A stretch of DNA of 64,000 nt from Panagrolaimus kolymaensis (GCA_028622995.1 JAJQJQ010000007.1:2356001-2420000), one strand, 5' to 3'; numbered from the stretch's first letter, positions 21,040 to 34,806 are shown. The notes: generated by a model not told the origin, from the sequence alone. Translations and numbers: made by a program.

Positions 21040-24000
21040 ACCCTTATTTTTTGTTTTATATTTTATGAAAAAATCGCCTTTTAACTGTGTTTTTGCATTT
21101 CATTGAAGATGTCTTACCTCATGTTTTAAAAGAGGATAAAAACGAAAGCAAAACAAATTGATTTAATGCTAATACCATAACACTTTAAATTTGTATGTAC
21201 TTTATTCTGCTTTTTTTGAATGCATTTTTATCAACATCATGTTCGATTAATGTCCTTTGTAAAACTTTGAAAAAATGCGCCTTTTGTTCTCTTTGAACAA
21301 CAAAGTTTTAGAGTGTTTTACTTGTTGGAATTTTCAGCTTTCTTAGTAGCAAAGCGATTTATTACATTATCCACAATAATTCATAGCATGCTTTGTCTTA
21401 TAAGCATGCAAATATTGAAAGGTTCGAGATAAAAAAATATTACGACTTCTTTTTATTTTATCAATGCCTTTTTTTTTACCGATGGAGAGTACCATTTTAT
21501 TTTCATAACAACTAACAAATTAATTTTTTTTTCGACAAAATTTTTTGAAAACATAATCGAGTTATGTGTTTTCTTTAAGTTCAAGTGCCAAACCAAAGAA
21601 AATTATGAAAGTATGTACTTAGGTTTTAGATCCTTGGGTTTTTACATTTTCTTTACAGAAAGACTACAAATTTTTTTCTTACATTTTTTTGTTTTTTGAA
21701 TACATCTAAATCTCGTTGCTTCTGTTGTTGCTGCTTTTTCACATTCACTTTTATCTTCCGTTGAATCTCATTGCTTAGCTTTATATTTTTCAACTTTTTT
21801 TTTCTTTTTCCTGCTGCTTTCAAAATGTAACTTTGAAGAAGAAAAAACACACAAAAATTTTGTTTGACTCTGTTTCAATTTTTTGATATTATCTCAAATA
21901 AAAAAAGCTTCATCTCTCTTGCAAAAATAAAAAGCTAACTTCGCATGTAGCTTAACTTCCTTGAATAAAATTTTCCCATAAGTTTTGAAATAATAAAAGC
22001 ACATAAGTATAATAATTCAAAAGATTGAAATGCAATTTTTCATTATGTGTATTGAATCGAGTTGGAAAAAAATAGGAAAGCAGGAAGGAGGAAAGGAAAA
22101 CAAAAAAAGCACATATTTTTCATAAACAATTGAAAAATGACTTATTCTTTTATTCGCATTGCTTTTGGCAGCAGAAGAAGAAACTAAAAGAAAAAAAGGT
22201 TCTAAACAAATCGATACAATTGAAAAGTTTTTTTTATTTAGAAAATGGGAAGTGAGAAGTTTTTCTCTTTCTCGGTAGTGTTCAATCAAATTCGATGAAC
22301 TTTATTTGTAATTTTTTCTTAAAAGCTTTCCTTTTACTGTTTATGAATGCATTTTCAAATTTAAGATTTATCAAAGTAATAGGAAAAGGCTATCACGATT
22401 TTCACATTTTATTTAAGTTTGCCATTGGCTGCTCAGCCCCTTATTACAATCCTGTTTTTTTGTTTTGTTTTGTTATTATCTGACGATATAACCTTGAGAA
22501 GGAACGATAACATTTGCACTAATAACAACCTTTAAATGTGATTTTAAAATATTCAACAAAAATATGCTTTGTAAAAACAAAAGGCTATTGTTTTTTTTCT
22601 TCAACAGTCGCAAAAATAAAAGTCTCGAAAGAAAAATAGTTGGCCGAATTGGATAAGGGTTTAGCAGTGAAATTAGAGGAGCAGTGGCAGTTAACTCAGG
22701 AAAAGTAATTTTTGTAAGATAAAAATTCTAACAAATCTGTATTTTTTAAAATTAAAGGATTTTTGTAGTTTTAAATATGTTTAAAACAACTCATTAGAAA
22801 AATTTTATACAAGCTCATAGCATTATTCATACCGTAATTACCCCAGTAAAAATTTAGCAAAGAAAAAGCAATCATCATACCTTTAACCCATTATTGTTGA
22901 TAACAATTCTGCAAAAAATAAAAGTGAGAAAGGTTTTGACTTTTTTTCTTTTTAACTTAAAAAAATCAAAACTTTTCAAAGTTTGACTTTCAACAATTTT
23001 TTTTCTTGCGTTTTTTTTTTCTCGTTTGAAAACTGAAGAGTCATCTGACAAAGCACATAAAAAAAGAAAAATAACAGAAGAAGAAATATTTCATCTTTTT
23101 TTCTTTTTCAAATGTTTCTTTGGCTTTTTTTTTGTGGAAAAAATAATTCAAAAAGTTACAGTAATTAATGGATTCTTCGACTCATTTTTTTTGCTTTGAA
23201 AGGCTTGAATATTTCAGATTTTGCAATTTTGCAAGAGCTTCTAAATCAAAGCATAAAACATAAAAAAAATCGTCATACATATTCTGATAAGAGATTCGGT
23301 AATTTTGACCAAACCAAAGAAATTCACTTTGCAAACCTATCTATCTTTCTTTGAACAATTTAGTTATTCAAGTTCAGCGACAAACTCTTCTTCTTTCTCA
23401 TTTTCCTTTTATTACCGTGCATATTGTCCCCTTTTTCTCTATCTTCTTCTTTGCTTTCTTTCCTTTGAAAAATAAAATGTATGCCTGTTTTTCCCCCAAA
23501 TTCGTTGTTGATGATGCTGCTGTTGGGTGAAGTTACTCGTTTCAATGCAATGCACAACAGCAGCGCCCAAACATTTTGAGACTGAAAATCATTCAATGTG
23601 AGTTTTTTTTTGTGCGTCGATAGAAAAGAAAAAATGAAAGACTAAAAAAAGGGAATATGTTTCGTTTTTCAACCAAATGTTGGTTGATGAGAATTGTTTG
23701 GGCGAAAGCAGCAGCAGCTGCATGCAGATGTGGAAGATGTGTTTGTGTTCAAAGTCTTCGTCGTCACTAATGCACACTAAGAATTTATTTTTTGTGTGCA
23801 TTAGAAAGAAAAAATAAGAGAAAGAATGCACGCAAATGCGCTCTTTTTTCCTATATATAATTTTTTTTGACAAACATATAAGAGCGCTTAAAAATGTGTA
23901 CATATATCGAATGTATATTCGCGAATTGTTGGGGCGGCGAATGAATTGGTATGTATGTGTATGTGAGTGTGCGTGCGCGTATCAATTCATTCTTCCCTCC

Positions 24001-25663
24001 TGCTGTTGTTGTCTTCTTTTTTTAACTGCCTGCTCCACAACGACTTTACATTTTAAACATTTTCTTTCAAAAGAATAACTAAAGCTCGCAGTTGGGTCTC
24101 ATGTTGTGTTCGTTCCGCTGATGCGTCCATCCGAAACAAGGCCGTCGTCATTGTCGTTGTCGTCGTCGCTATAGCCGGTTCTTTCTTCTATTTCTTTTTT
24201 GTTTTCACATTTTTTTGAGATGTGTGGTGGCGAGTGTCTTTCTCTCCATCCATCCAATCGTCTTCTCTTTTATTTCGTCCTTCTTTCTAAAAAAAATATT
24301 TCAACCCGACAACAACACGGACTGAGTAAGCTTTGGGGAAAAAAGAAGAAGAAAGAATTGAGAGTTTGCTCACTCATTTTTTTTTTCTTTTCCCTTCACT
24401 TGTGTGCGTTTGTTCACGAATACAACGCAAGTTCTATCTAAAAAAAACGCCACACCAACCCCAAGCAACAACGACATCAGCAGCATTCATCCATCCGCGC
24501 GGCCTCCAAAAGAAGAAGGATAGGTGCGGAGTATTGAAGTAGCAGTTAGTAGTAGTAAGCAAAACGCGCTTCATTTTTCTTCTTGCTCCACTAAAAAAAA
24601 CCCTCCGACGAACGCCAATGGCGTTTGTCTGTCCGTGGGTGGCAATAGCGCAAGAATTTGAACATGAATAACCTTTTTATCCATGATATCCTTTAAGGTA
24701 CCCTTTGGGTTGCGAATCCCTGATCTTTTGTATGAATTTTAATAAGTCTTAGATCTTTTGATTCACATTTTAAGCCATTTTCAACTCTAAAACCTTCTTG
24801 AAAGCCATTTTCTTGGCCAATATTTGACTCTTTTTGGCCCTTTTTAAAACTGTTTTTGCTACTTGATCAAGCCATTTTTTACCCTTTTGTCTTTCGTTTT
24901 CAAGAAATCTTTGCCCTTGTCGATAAACATAAAAGTCATCAATGATGACTTTTTGAATACCAAAACACATGAAAAAAGACCGAACGATGCTTTTAGATTT
25001 TGCGTGCTTTTTTTTTTACCATTTTCACAACAAAAACAAGGGACTGATCTTAAAATAATGGTAAACTTATAATTCCAAAAGAAACTCAATTTTGTTTTGG
25101 TTTAAGTAAGATAGAAAAAAATCGATTTAAGTTGAAGGGATTCTAGCTCAAGCTCCCTTCCTGGACATGTCTTGAAGCTTAAGGCGCCTACTATGCCTTC
25201 CCACAAAGCTCCGTTTTCGTAGCTTTTTTTTCGGCGTTGCGTGTACTTTAAAAAAAAGAGAAAGAATTTTTTCATATCATTTAAAAAAACAAAGACAAAA
25301 GAAAGAAAGAAAAAGCCAACAGAAATATGGCATCCTCACAAAATGAGGAACATGTTTGGTTTAAAAAAAGTGAAAGAATTTTTGTTTTGGAAAAAACATA
25401 AAATTTTTATGGTAAAAGCTCATTGACAAAAACCCTGGTAAACACTTGACCCTTTTTTTATTTGTCTCTTCGATTTTTTTCTAAGTATTTGATAGAGGAT
25501 TCCTTCAAGGCTTACTTGCATAAAATTGAGTGATGCATAAATATCTTAGTAAACAAACAACCGTGGAAAAAAACCTTTCATACAATATTTTCGTTCATAA
25601 GCTGCGCAATTTTGTTTGTCCGGAAATTAATGAATTGAATATTTTGTTTGTACGGCTTTCAAA
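21040..25663. other. 4.6-kb noncoding region upstream of the STPR gene
   Basis: A/T-rich with many homopolymer runs. ORFs on both strands are low-complexity. A less A/T-rich block at about 23,900-24,660 carries GTCGTC/GTTGTC repeats and the palindrome AACGCCAATGGCGTT near 24614. It probably marks the promoter and 5' UTR of the STPR gene, about 1 kb before its ATG. Several AAGCCATTTT-like strings recur at 24,770-24,880. No RNA gene was identified. Confidence 0.4.
23767..23804. repeat. Small perfect hairpin
   Basis: CTAATGCACAC (23767-23777) and its exact reverse complement GTGTGCATTAG (23794-23804) flank a 16-nt A/T loop. The 11-bp stem is too short for a miRNA precursor. It may be a cruciform or a transcribed stem-loop near the presumed STPR promoter. 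Confidence 0.5.
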
Positions 25664-27983
25664 ATGTATTATGAAGATTTGGGATATTATAGGCCCATGG
25701 CTTCGCAGTATCTGCAGCCTCAGCGACAACATGTTACGTATTCCCCAAATAAGCAAACAAATGGGACGCAACAAGTTCCAGCAACGTCCATGTATACCAC
25801 TTCTTCAGGATTTCAAACGTTCCAAACTGTAATGATTTTTTTAAAAACTTTCTTTGTTTGATTAATAAGTTTATTTCTTATAGGTTTATACGGATGCAAA
25901 TGGTGAACATTTAACTAAAATAGAACCCCATGATGGTGATCATCAACAATTAAGGGTAACGAATTTTTAAATTTTTAATGGTATTTACTTATCCCATTTA
26001 AATTTTCTTTAGGTTTTAATGCCCGTATATCAAAATGCAACAAGTTCAGGAACACAAATAAAATTTGTTGATGCATCGGGTGCTGGTAATTCGGTAATAT
26101 TTTCAACTTCCAATGGTTCGTATGCCCAAAATGGAACCATTGTACATCAACAGCAACAACAACCTCATTATCAAACCATACAAATTGCAAATCATCAACC
26201 TCATGGACAAATAGGTCATCAACTTATTAATGGTCAAATAATAAATGGTACTGGGCAAGGACATTTTTCCAATCCAGTTCAATATATCGTTGTTCAATCA
26301 GCTCCAAATGGTGCAACAATTCCATTGGAAATTAAAAATGAAGTTGAAACAGCTGCTTCTTCATCGATGGTAACACCCACACAAGAAGGAATGGTTGCAA
26401 GACGAGCTAAAGATGCAAATCGAAAGCGTCGGCGACGATTGACTGAAAGTGAAGAGGAGGCAATGGCACGAAGACAAAAGAATCTTGAAGCTAAAAGACG
26501 AAGGTTAGCAAGAGAAACGGATGATGAACGGCGAAGAAGGCGGCAACGTGATGCCGAAGCAAAACGAAAGCGCCGTGAACGTGAAACAGAAGAACAACGA
26601 TTATCCAGACTTAAACGTGATTCAGAAAGAATGAGACGAACGAGAAGACTTAAAAAGTGATAACTTTTTTTTCTTTATTTTTGAATTTTAGAAATAACTT
26701 TATTTAGTTGCAGATTACAACAAAAAGATGGAGCCGATCCCAGTCTTGTTGATGTCGAACAACAACAGCAACCGCCACAACAGCAACAACAAACTCATCA
26801 ACCCCGGGCACCACCACAACCTCGAGGTTCTCGACAATCTCAACAACAACAGCAGCAACAAACGATTACGGTATCAAATTCAATGCAACCAACACAAACT
26901 CGAATCGTGCATCATCCAAAGCAAGAACCAACAAGTTATTTATCTTCTAATTCTGCTTCTGCAATAAACCAAACCATAGCTGCAGTTGTTGATAACAAAC
27001 ATTCAAATATGGTTGTATTGGATCAAAAACCCATACATCAAGGAGCATTTATAACTAGTACAGGTCATCATCCACATACCATTCAAATTCCTGCAAATTC
27101 GATGGTTCAAACTGTGTCAGTTCCACAAGGCATGTTAATTCCATCATCACAAGGTGGACATGGTGGAGTACAACAAATAATTTTACTACCACCATCCGGG
27201 CAACAAACTAATGCAATTACAATTCCACATGGAACTCAAATCATTCACCAAAGACATCCAGATTCGAGTGCATCATCAGTGAGTTCATCATTTCTTGCTG
27301 ATCCCATTCAAACTACCATGCTTCCCGATGATCCAACTGAAAGGCAAAGAATTCGAAATAAAGAACGAGCTCGTCGACGTCGAGCTCTTGAAACTCCTGA
27401 ACAAAGGGCGGTAAGAAATATGAAAACAGCGGAAAGAATGAGGCGACGAAGGGCTCAACTTGCTGAACAACGAGCTTTAGAACATGGAGTTTCACAACCA
27501 ATAAAAGTGAATCTCACCGATGAAGAATATGCTCATAGATTTGATGACATTTTCCAGGTATGTTAACTTTAACTTTATAAAAATGCTGATTTAAATATTC
27601 GTTTTTTTTAGTGTGTGTTAAAGCGAGCTGATTATGAAGTTGAAAATAATGGCCCAATTGTTCCTCGTGCAAAACTTCCCGCTACTTTTGATGCAGCAAC
27701 AGGACAACAAATTTTTGTTGACGATGCCCCTCAAACTTATGTCATTGAACATATGGATTCAACGGAGCTTTCAACTGAAAATGATGCACCTGAGGAAACA
27801 GAATATAAACAATCCCCCGATGAAGTTCATGAAGAACTTACAAATGGTGAAAATGGCGGAGAAGGATTGGATGATGCCAATAATCATCCACATGATGAAA
27901 GTCATGAATCTTCTGTTTCTGATGATGGTGGCCATCATGATAATGCTGAAGAAGATGAAGATCAAATGCTTCAAAATTTGTAA
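25664..27983 (+). CDS. STPR-repeat DNA-binding protein, FMBP-1-like
   Basis: Five exons: 25664-25828, 25884-25955, 26013-26656, 26714-27557, 27612-27983 (698 aa). Residues 208-299 are four exact 23-residue Arg/Lys/Glu-rich repeats beginning ARRAKDANRKRR, ARRQKNLEAKRR, RRRQRDAEAKRK and SRLKRDSERMRR. This is the STPR domain known from silkworm fibroin-modulator-binding protein FMBP-1, which binds A/T-rich DNA. The fourth repeat crosses the exon 3/4 junction. Two further 23-residue repeats (ERQRIRNKERARRRR and AVRNMKTAERMRRRR) occur at 503-548. Around them lie polyQ tracts, a HPHTIQIPANSMVQTVSVPQ-type Gln/Ser/Val activation-like region, and a C-terminal acidic tail rich in Asp, Glu, Asn and His. 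It is probably a nuclear transcription regulator. The start is the first ATG in frame with good continuity. Confidence 0.85.
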
Positions 27984-30474
27984 AAAAAGAAGAAGATAAA
28001 AATCATTTATTTCAAAACCATTGTATGCCTTGTAATTTTTATTTTATTATTATTATTTTCATTTATTATTTGTTTGTTGTTTGGAAGCGAAAAATTTGTT
28101 TTTTATTTTTCGTTCTCTCAGGAATAATATTAGTGTCTTTTTTAAAAGTAATCCTTTTTTTTAATATTTTTATTTTCCAAAGATGTGGTCTTTTATTAAA
28201 TTCTTTAACGGTGTATTAGTTAATTTTTTGGAAAGAAAAACAAAACAAAAAACAATGTTATAGCTTGAGAGAGAAGTTTTTGGGGAAGTTAATTGTCGTA
28301 GCAGAAGTGTTTGATCGTTGTTTAAAATCGCTACAGTATTCTTTATTATTATTTTTCACTTTGACCCTAAATTTTTTTATCTCCTCTCAAAAAAAAAATA
28401 ACTCGAATATATTTTAGCTTCTAATTATTCCGTTTCGGCTTAGCGAGTTTATATCTCTATTTTTCTTATTCTAAAAAGTTTTTCTTTTAAACACTTTTTT
28501 GTTGCCTTTTTTTCAAAAATCTTTTTCATTTTTATTTTTGCATTGGAATGAACATTTAAAAAGTTTTGATTAGGCCATCATAACGCAATTATATAATATT
28601 TTTTTTGTTTCTTCTTTTTTTTGTTGCTAATCGAAACAATCTTATTTTTTATTTGGTTTTTAATATTATTTTCTTCCGGTTTGTTGTCGGCCTCTGACAA
28701 ACTTTTTTTTTTTAAATTCTTTTCTTTTTACTATTATTTTATTTTTGTTTGTTAAAGTCCCAAGTTTTTTTTTGTTTTTAAATACATAAAATTAAATAAA
28801 AACAATAATAGAAATATTTAAAAGCACAGAGTTACAAAGAAATTTGAAATCCATTAATTAATAAGTAAAAAATGCATATTTTCATTTGCTCATGGTCAAT
28901 GATTTGTCAACAACATCTTTTTTATTTCTCCATGTTATTTATTTATTTGACCATTGTAAACGTAACGATGGATGAGTATAAAGTTTATTTACATTTTGCA
29001 TCTTCTTGTAACATGGTTTTTAAAATAAAACTATATTTCTTTTATTGCATTTATAAACTCACAATTGCGTTATTCTTTTTTTGTTTGATCATCAGGAAAA
29101 CGATGATGCTTTTAGTTCAAACTTGTTTTAAAGTCCGCTTTTCATTTGCCTTGCTTTTTTATATTTACAATTATGTTATTTCACCGTTGTTTTGATCGGA
29201 ATTTCCTATCCATTTTTCGCTAATATCTAATTATAATTAATAAGCGTTGCCTTATTTAAAATATTTCCACTTAAAAAAAGTATAAATTTATAAACTTTAT
29301 CTAAGTAAGAATTTTAATTTCAAATTATTGCCCCAGCTGCTTTATAAAATTGAGATGCCAAATAACATCTTCTTCTACTTAGAATAAAATAACTATGACT
29401 AATTATGGTTATTTTATGAATGTCTTCGCATGTACCTAATTCAAAATTATTTTAATTAATTTTTTCTTACCCTTTCCACATTTATTAAAGTTGACCTAAG
29501 AAATTTATTATTTTTATTAAATTAAAAAATTGCGCGAATCCATTTCCTTTACACTATTTTTTTTTTGAAGATGACGATCAAAAATTGCTTGATAATTACT
29601 CTTCTCTCTTTCAACTCTTCCAAACTTGCACACTTAAAAAAAATATCCGAAGCAATGTCCATCAACGAAATAAATAAAGAAAATTGAAACGAAACGGCGG
29701 ATCGCTGACTGAAAAAAAAAAAGTAGAGATTGACGAAGAAGAAGGAGGAGATCATGGTCTCTCTCAAAAAAATAAAAAATGAGGATGGAAAAATGAGTTT
29801 AATGCAATCAAATTTTTGAGCAGCAAGCATTTCTCACACCTTTTTCCATCAGAAAAAAATGGTGAAAAAACTCTTCAAAATTTTTTAAAATAAAATATAG
29901 TATTTTTAAATTTAATTTATTTTCACTCACTTGAAACTATTGTTTTGGAAGAGAAGAAAAAAAAATTCAAAATGATTGTCGAGAGAGGTTGGAGGATTTT
30001 TGAAAAACTTGACGACGACGATAAAGGAAAGAAGAACTATCATTTTTCAATTTGATTTCATTTCATTTTTTTGCCTTGAGGACTTTGAAATTTGATTGTC
30101 GAAAATAAAATAAAAAATGCGACTTTTCAAGTGGTTTATTTTTTTCATTTGCCTTTCATGCAACAACTAACTGCTGCTATTGCGATCGTTGGTGATCATG
30201 CATTTCGATCTCTCCTCATCTCTTCGCTTGAAAAAAAAAATGATTGACCATCAACGATATATGTTTTTGAAGATCATAAATAAAAAATTGACTCTCACTT
30301 TCAAACTTTCTCATTCATTATTTTGAATCATTTCTTTTATTATGTAAAAAAAATTAATTTACAAAACAAAACAAAAATGTTTTCATCATGAAACGTCGTC
30401 GTTGTCACCGCGGTCAACAGTTTGCTTTCCTTGACCGATTCTGAACATCGTCGTCACCTCAGTTTTTTTTTTGC
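27984..30474. other. 3' UTR and intergenic spacer
   Basis: Very T-rich downstream of the STPR stop (27,990-28,800), consistent with a long 3' UTR and A/T-rich spacer. ORFs there are Phe/Leu/Ile strings. No gene or RNA is supported. Confidence 0.4.
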
Positions 30475-30482
30475 ATCGGCAC

Positions 30483-30921
30483 TAGTGTTAAATTCCCGAT
30501 CCGACCGACAAAAAAGTCGGGAAATTCAAAAAAAGTCGGGATAGAAATTGCTCTCGGTCGGAAAAGTCGGGAAAAACTCGGGATAAAAATTTTTGTCGGT
30601 CGGGAATTCGGGGGATCGAAAAGTAGGGTATGGTGTTGGAATTTTTTTAATTAAATTAATTATAAGAATTTAAATATATAAAAATGAGCTATTAAATGTA
30701 AATAAAATGTAAATAAAGGGTTTTTGGTTAAAATAAAGGCGAAAATGAATGATTTTTAAAATTAATATTAATTTTTTTTATTTGTCGGGTTAAAAAATGA
30801 ATCGGTCGGGAAAGTCGGGAAAATGTCGGGATAGAAATTATCGTCGGTCGGGAAGTCGGTCGGGAAAAAGTCGGTCGGGAAGTCGGGAATTCCCGACTTT
30901 TCGGTCGGGAATTTAACACTA
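30483..30921. mobile_element. hAT-type MITE with iterated GTCGGG motifs
   Basis: The 439-bp element is flanked by a perfect 8-bp target duplication ATCGGCAC (30475-30482 and 30922-30929). Its termini are inverted repeats, TAGTGTTAAATTCCCGA on the left and the reverse complement on the right. Internally, at least seven GTCGGG copies plus GGTCGGG variants cluster in both subterminal zones, around an A/T-rich centre without coding capacity. The 8-bp duplication and TAGTG terminus fit the hAT superfamily. The iterons would be transposase-binding sites. Its TIR differs from that of the 7668-9554 element, so two hAT families are present. Confidence 0.85.
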
Positions 30922-30929
30922 ATCGGCAC

Positions 30930-33912
30930 CTCTTTTGTTGTGAGAAATAATTTGGCCCGTTTTTTTACGTTCTTGTTTTCATTTTGTTCAAATTTTGACT
31001 CTTATGTTTTTTGTAATTCCAAAAAAAAAACTTCAGAATGGATGCGATTATTATTATTATGAAAATACACAAACAAACTTACACGCGCGACCTTGTCTTC
31101 TTTTTCTTTTTATTTTTTTACGACTTTGTCTTTTTTTTTTGTCATCTGCTAACTATGGATTCAAATGAATTTCTGTTTTTTTTTTCTGGATTGGCGTCAA
31201 AAGAAAAGGTTTGCTTTGACCCGATTTTTTTACCTTACCTCAAAAGAAAATATATATTTTTCTTTTGTAGTTTTTTTCCTTATTTATAATTTCCGGTTGC
31301 TGCTTCGTATATTTTTTTTACAATCGTCTCACTAACTCTTAAAAAGGAACTGCTCCTATATTTGCGAATTTTATTATTATTTATTTGCAGTTTTTTTTGC
31401 TCCAACTCAAGGAAAAAGGAAGAAGAAAAGTAATATTCGGGATATGGAACCAGCTTGCATGTTTACGACATCTGAGAATTGTAGAATTGTTTTTTTCTCT
31501 CTGATAGAAGATTTGATTCGAGACTAATTGCTATAAGTTTTTATACTCATGTTATTATCACAAAAGAAAAGATAATCAAACAAAAGGCTAAAATAAAACT
31601 TTCTCATTGATGCGCTTTTTCTACCTTTCACAATTCCTTCGAAGATGAGCTTTCTGAATAAATATATTTGTCAAAAAGCTTAAGCTTTACATATCAAGAT
31701 TTTTTTTGTTGAGCAACCATAGAAATGAGAAACGCTGGCCAAGTTTTGATGTTCCACTTTTTATTGAAATTGCAATCATCGCCATTTTAATGCAAAAAAA
31801 GCACCATTGTTTTATGTGAAAAAAATTAAACCTTTTATTTTTACGTATATTTTTGATTAAAGCTTTTTTGTTTTCTTTTTCTTTAACAAAAATATTTATT
31901 CTTCTTTATTTTCACGAGTAGTAGTATCGACTGTTATATATTTATTCTGCCGAAAGATTTCCGGTGTAAAAAAGAAAAGAAAAATACACAAATTTGATTC
32001 ATGAAAAGAATATCTTCTTTAAAACTGATGAGATTATTTTTATTTATCATTTTGAAGCAATCTTTTTAACGGATGTAAGATGACAAAAGAATATTAACTT
32101 CTGAGAGGATAATTTAGGTCATTAATAAAGTAATACAAAAATTAAAACTTTACTTTTATATACTTTTTCAAATTAGAGACTTGTTCACCTTTTGTAATTT
32201 AAAAAAAGAACATTTAGGATATTTATTTTATTTTCTTAAAGGTTTACTGCGTTTTTGTTGTTTTGGTTTAATTTTTTCCACACCTTGAGCACCTTAAATG
32301 ATAGTTATAAGACATGATTTCACCACATAGGTAGTTATTAAATATATGTAATTAAGGATGGGTTCGGCGTCTTAAAGGTTACAAAAAAACATTTTTTATA
32401 TTGGCAAATTTTTTACGCATAGTTTTCGATCGGTGTTTTTAAAAACTTAACTACTTTTTTCTCGCTAAAGTATAACTTTTCAATTATGGATAGATAGATA
32501 TTATCCTAACTTTACTGTCTCAAAAAAAAAATTAAAGCCGTATCCAATTCAAGTAAAGTCTCCAAAAATCGCCTCTCTCGAAATTTGATCTTTTTTGTTT
32601 TTGTTTTTGTTTTTGCCTGCAAACAATCGCCTCTGCTCTCTTTATTTTATATTTTTATTTTTCCGTCAGTTTGGTACCCGCTTCTCGTGTTCGACAAAAA
32701 AATACCGAAAAAAGGTGCTGCTGTTTGCTATTTCAATTGCTCAATCGAACCGAAAAAAACGAGAAAACCCGTGTTTTTGCCATTTTTATTTTGCGCACCA
32801 TTTTTGAATGAAAGAGCTTCTTTTTTATTTTCAAAAAAGGCAGGCGCGACCGGAAGCGAGCAAGCTAACTAACTGACCGCCGGCTGGCCCAAGCAGCAGC
32901 AGCTTTCATCGATGGAGGAGGTCATCATTCCCGCCATCGATGAAGACAATGTTTATGAATACACTTTATTTTTGTCAACGGGAACCACTAAAGTCGTCAT
33001 GACGACTTCACTTATTTTTTATTTATTTTTTGATGTAAGCAAAATCGACAACAAAATAATGTTGGTGACTGGCCATAATCGGAAGCAGCAAAGGAGTAGG
33101 ACTCGCTAGCTAACAACCGACAGGTGGTTTTCAAATCCGATTTATCGTCGGCGTTATTTTCCAGTTTGCTTACAACTTATTTTTTTTCAAGTTTTTTATT
33201 TCATGTTTATTTGAACTTTGATCGAAGTTTTTCATTAACTCTATAATAATGTCGTAATCTTTTATTTTTGCAAATTTTGGAAGTTGCAACTTTAAGCCTT
33301 TTTCCTTTTTTGCAATTTATTTTTTCATTATAGCAAAAATGACCATTACTAATCGTCTGCTTTTTTACATTTTTTATTTGTTGATTCATTTTCAAAATGA
33401 AATACGTTCTTTACTCCCAAAATTTATCATATTTAATTTTTTTTATCCTAATCTTGTTGAAGCGTTAATTTAAAAGTTTGTAAATTCCTTCTTATTTGTA
33501 AAATTTCTGCCATTTTTTTTAATATTTCGGTTTTCCATTATAGCCACCCTCTCGTTTAAAAGCTTACGATTTAAACAATCCTTCTCATAATTTTTTTTTT
33601 CACTCCTTCCGTTTAAGTCCCAGTTGTTTAGCTTTAAACACATTTTGTTATTGCCACGCTGTTTGGCTGTATGCCCTCCTTTTTTTCTTAAACGCTAATT
33701 TTTTGCGAGTGGCCCATGTTTTTAAGCTTTAATGCGCGCAATTTTGTAGATTGCCATTTTTCGATAAACTACTCTCTTTCATTTCCTTCTCAATTTTTGC
33801 TACTTTTTTCTTCTTCATTTGGTTCTCATAGATATTCAATTTCAGTTTCATCATTTTATTTTTTCCTTGAAATGCAAATACGGCAAACCATTCTCGTCAT
33901 TATTATTTTGTC
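30930..33912. other. Upstream region of gap-2 with a GC-rich candidate promoter
   Basis: Mostly A/T-rich. A clear GC-containing island at about 32,826-33,130 (CGACCGGAAGCGAG, GACCGCCGGCTGGCCC, CAGCAGCAGC) stands out about 800 bp before the first gap-2 coding exon and is a likely promoter and 5' UTR. A 65-codon ORF inside it lacks support. Confidence 0.4.
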
Positions 33913-34806
33913 ATGACTGTGAGTGAAGAATCAATTTATGAATCAGCTTCACCGAGAAGTATTACTTCGATTAAATCATTAAAATCTCTAAGAAAAACTG
34001 TAAGAGAAGCTCATCATTGCAAATATGAAGGTTGGCTTCGAGTTTTTGGTAAGAAGTTTGGGAATATTCACAGACACTTGAGCAAATTCGATTGTGGATT
34101 TTGTCTGTTTGAGCTTGATTTTTTTAAAGCTTTTGTACTTACTCTTGAGAAAATATTTGAATGTTGACAATGTTTTTAGAAGGAACTTTAAATCTACGAG
34201 AAGATAATATTGAATGGCATGATGGATTTTGTGTTTGTCGAAGCGATGAACAATCATTAATTTGTTATCCAACTGAAGGCGTAAGTATTTACTCTGTCAA
34301 TTTGCTGTATTTCTTGTGAAACTAATATTAAAATACTGTAGCATATTTTTCACAACTAAAATATTATTTCTTTTTGAAAACTATTTTTGATTTTAAAATT
34401 TTTATATTTTAGGTAGCTAAAACTTTTGCCCGTTTTCTTCCTTCTAAACGACTGGATGATCCATTATCACCCAAAAAGGTTGTTCAACTCCCAACTGCCA
34501 GTAATTATTTATCTCCAATAAACGCATACGAACAACTTCCACCTCTCCCTCCTCCATTACCAAAAAGAAGGCATCGAATATTACCCGGCCTTTCAGCAAC
34601 CATTGATCGAGTTGGATATAAGCGAAATCGAAATATTCCCATGTCTCCTTCAACTGGAAATTATGCTAGTCGAAGTGCCACTGTATCTCGATATTATGGT
34701 GCGGAAATTACTGAAACTGAACCTAAAGTTGCTGCAACGATTCGAAGCAAATCTGCTAAATCTTTAGCTCAAAGATTTTATTATTCCACTTTGAGAACAA
34801 TTCGAG
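33913..34806 (+). CDS. gap-2: gap-2 alternative 5' unit A (three exons)
   Basis: Exons 33913-34048, 34180-34280 and 34413-34806, joined in frame (210 codons plus one base). The protein begins MTVSEESIYES. It contains YEGWLRVF and EWHDGFCVCRSDEQSLICYPTEG, which look like half of a PH domain, followed by a Pro-rich basic segment (LPPLPPPLPKRRHR) with SH3-ligand character and a Ser/Arg-rich stretch ending in STLRTIR. It ends in phase 1 (G before GT), compatible with the common acceptor at 46902 about 12 kb away. This is the longest N-terminus in the window. Confidence 0.72.

Noticed and set aside
24705..24722. T-arm-like string GGGTTGCGAATCCC
   Set aside because: No acceptor stem, D-arm or anticodon arm can be folded around it, so it is not a tRNA.
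32912..33109. 65-codon ORF starting MEEVIIPAIDEDN in the GC island
   Set aside because: Its only good donor (GTAAGC at about 33033) leaves phase 0, which does not fit gap-2 acceptors. More likely 5' UTR.
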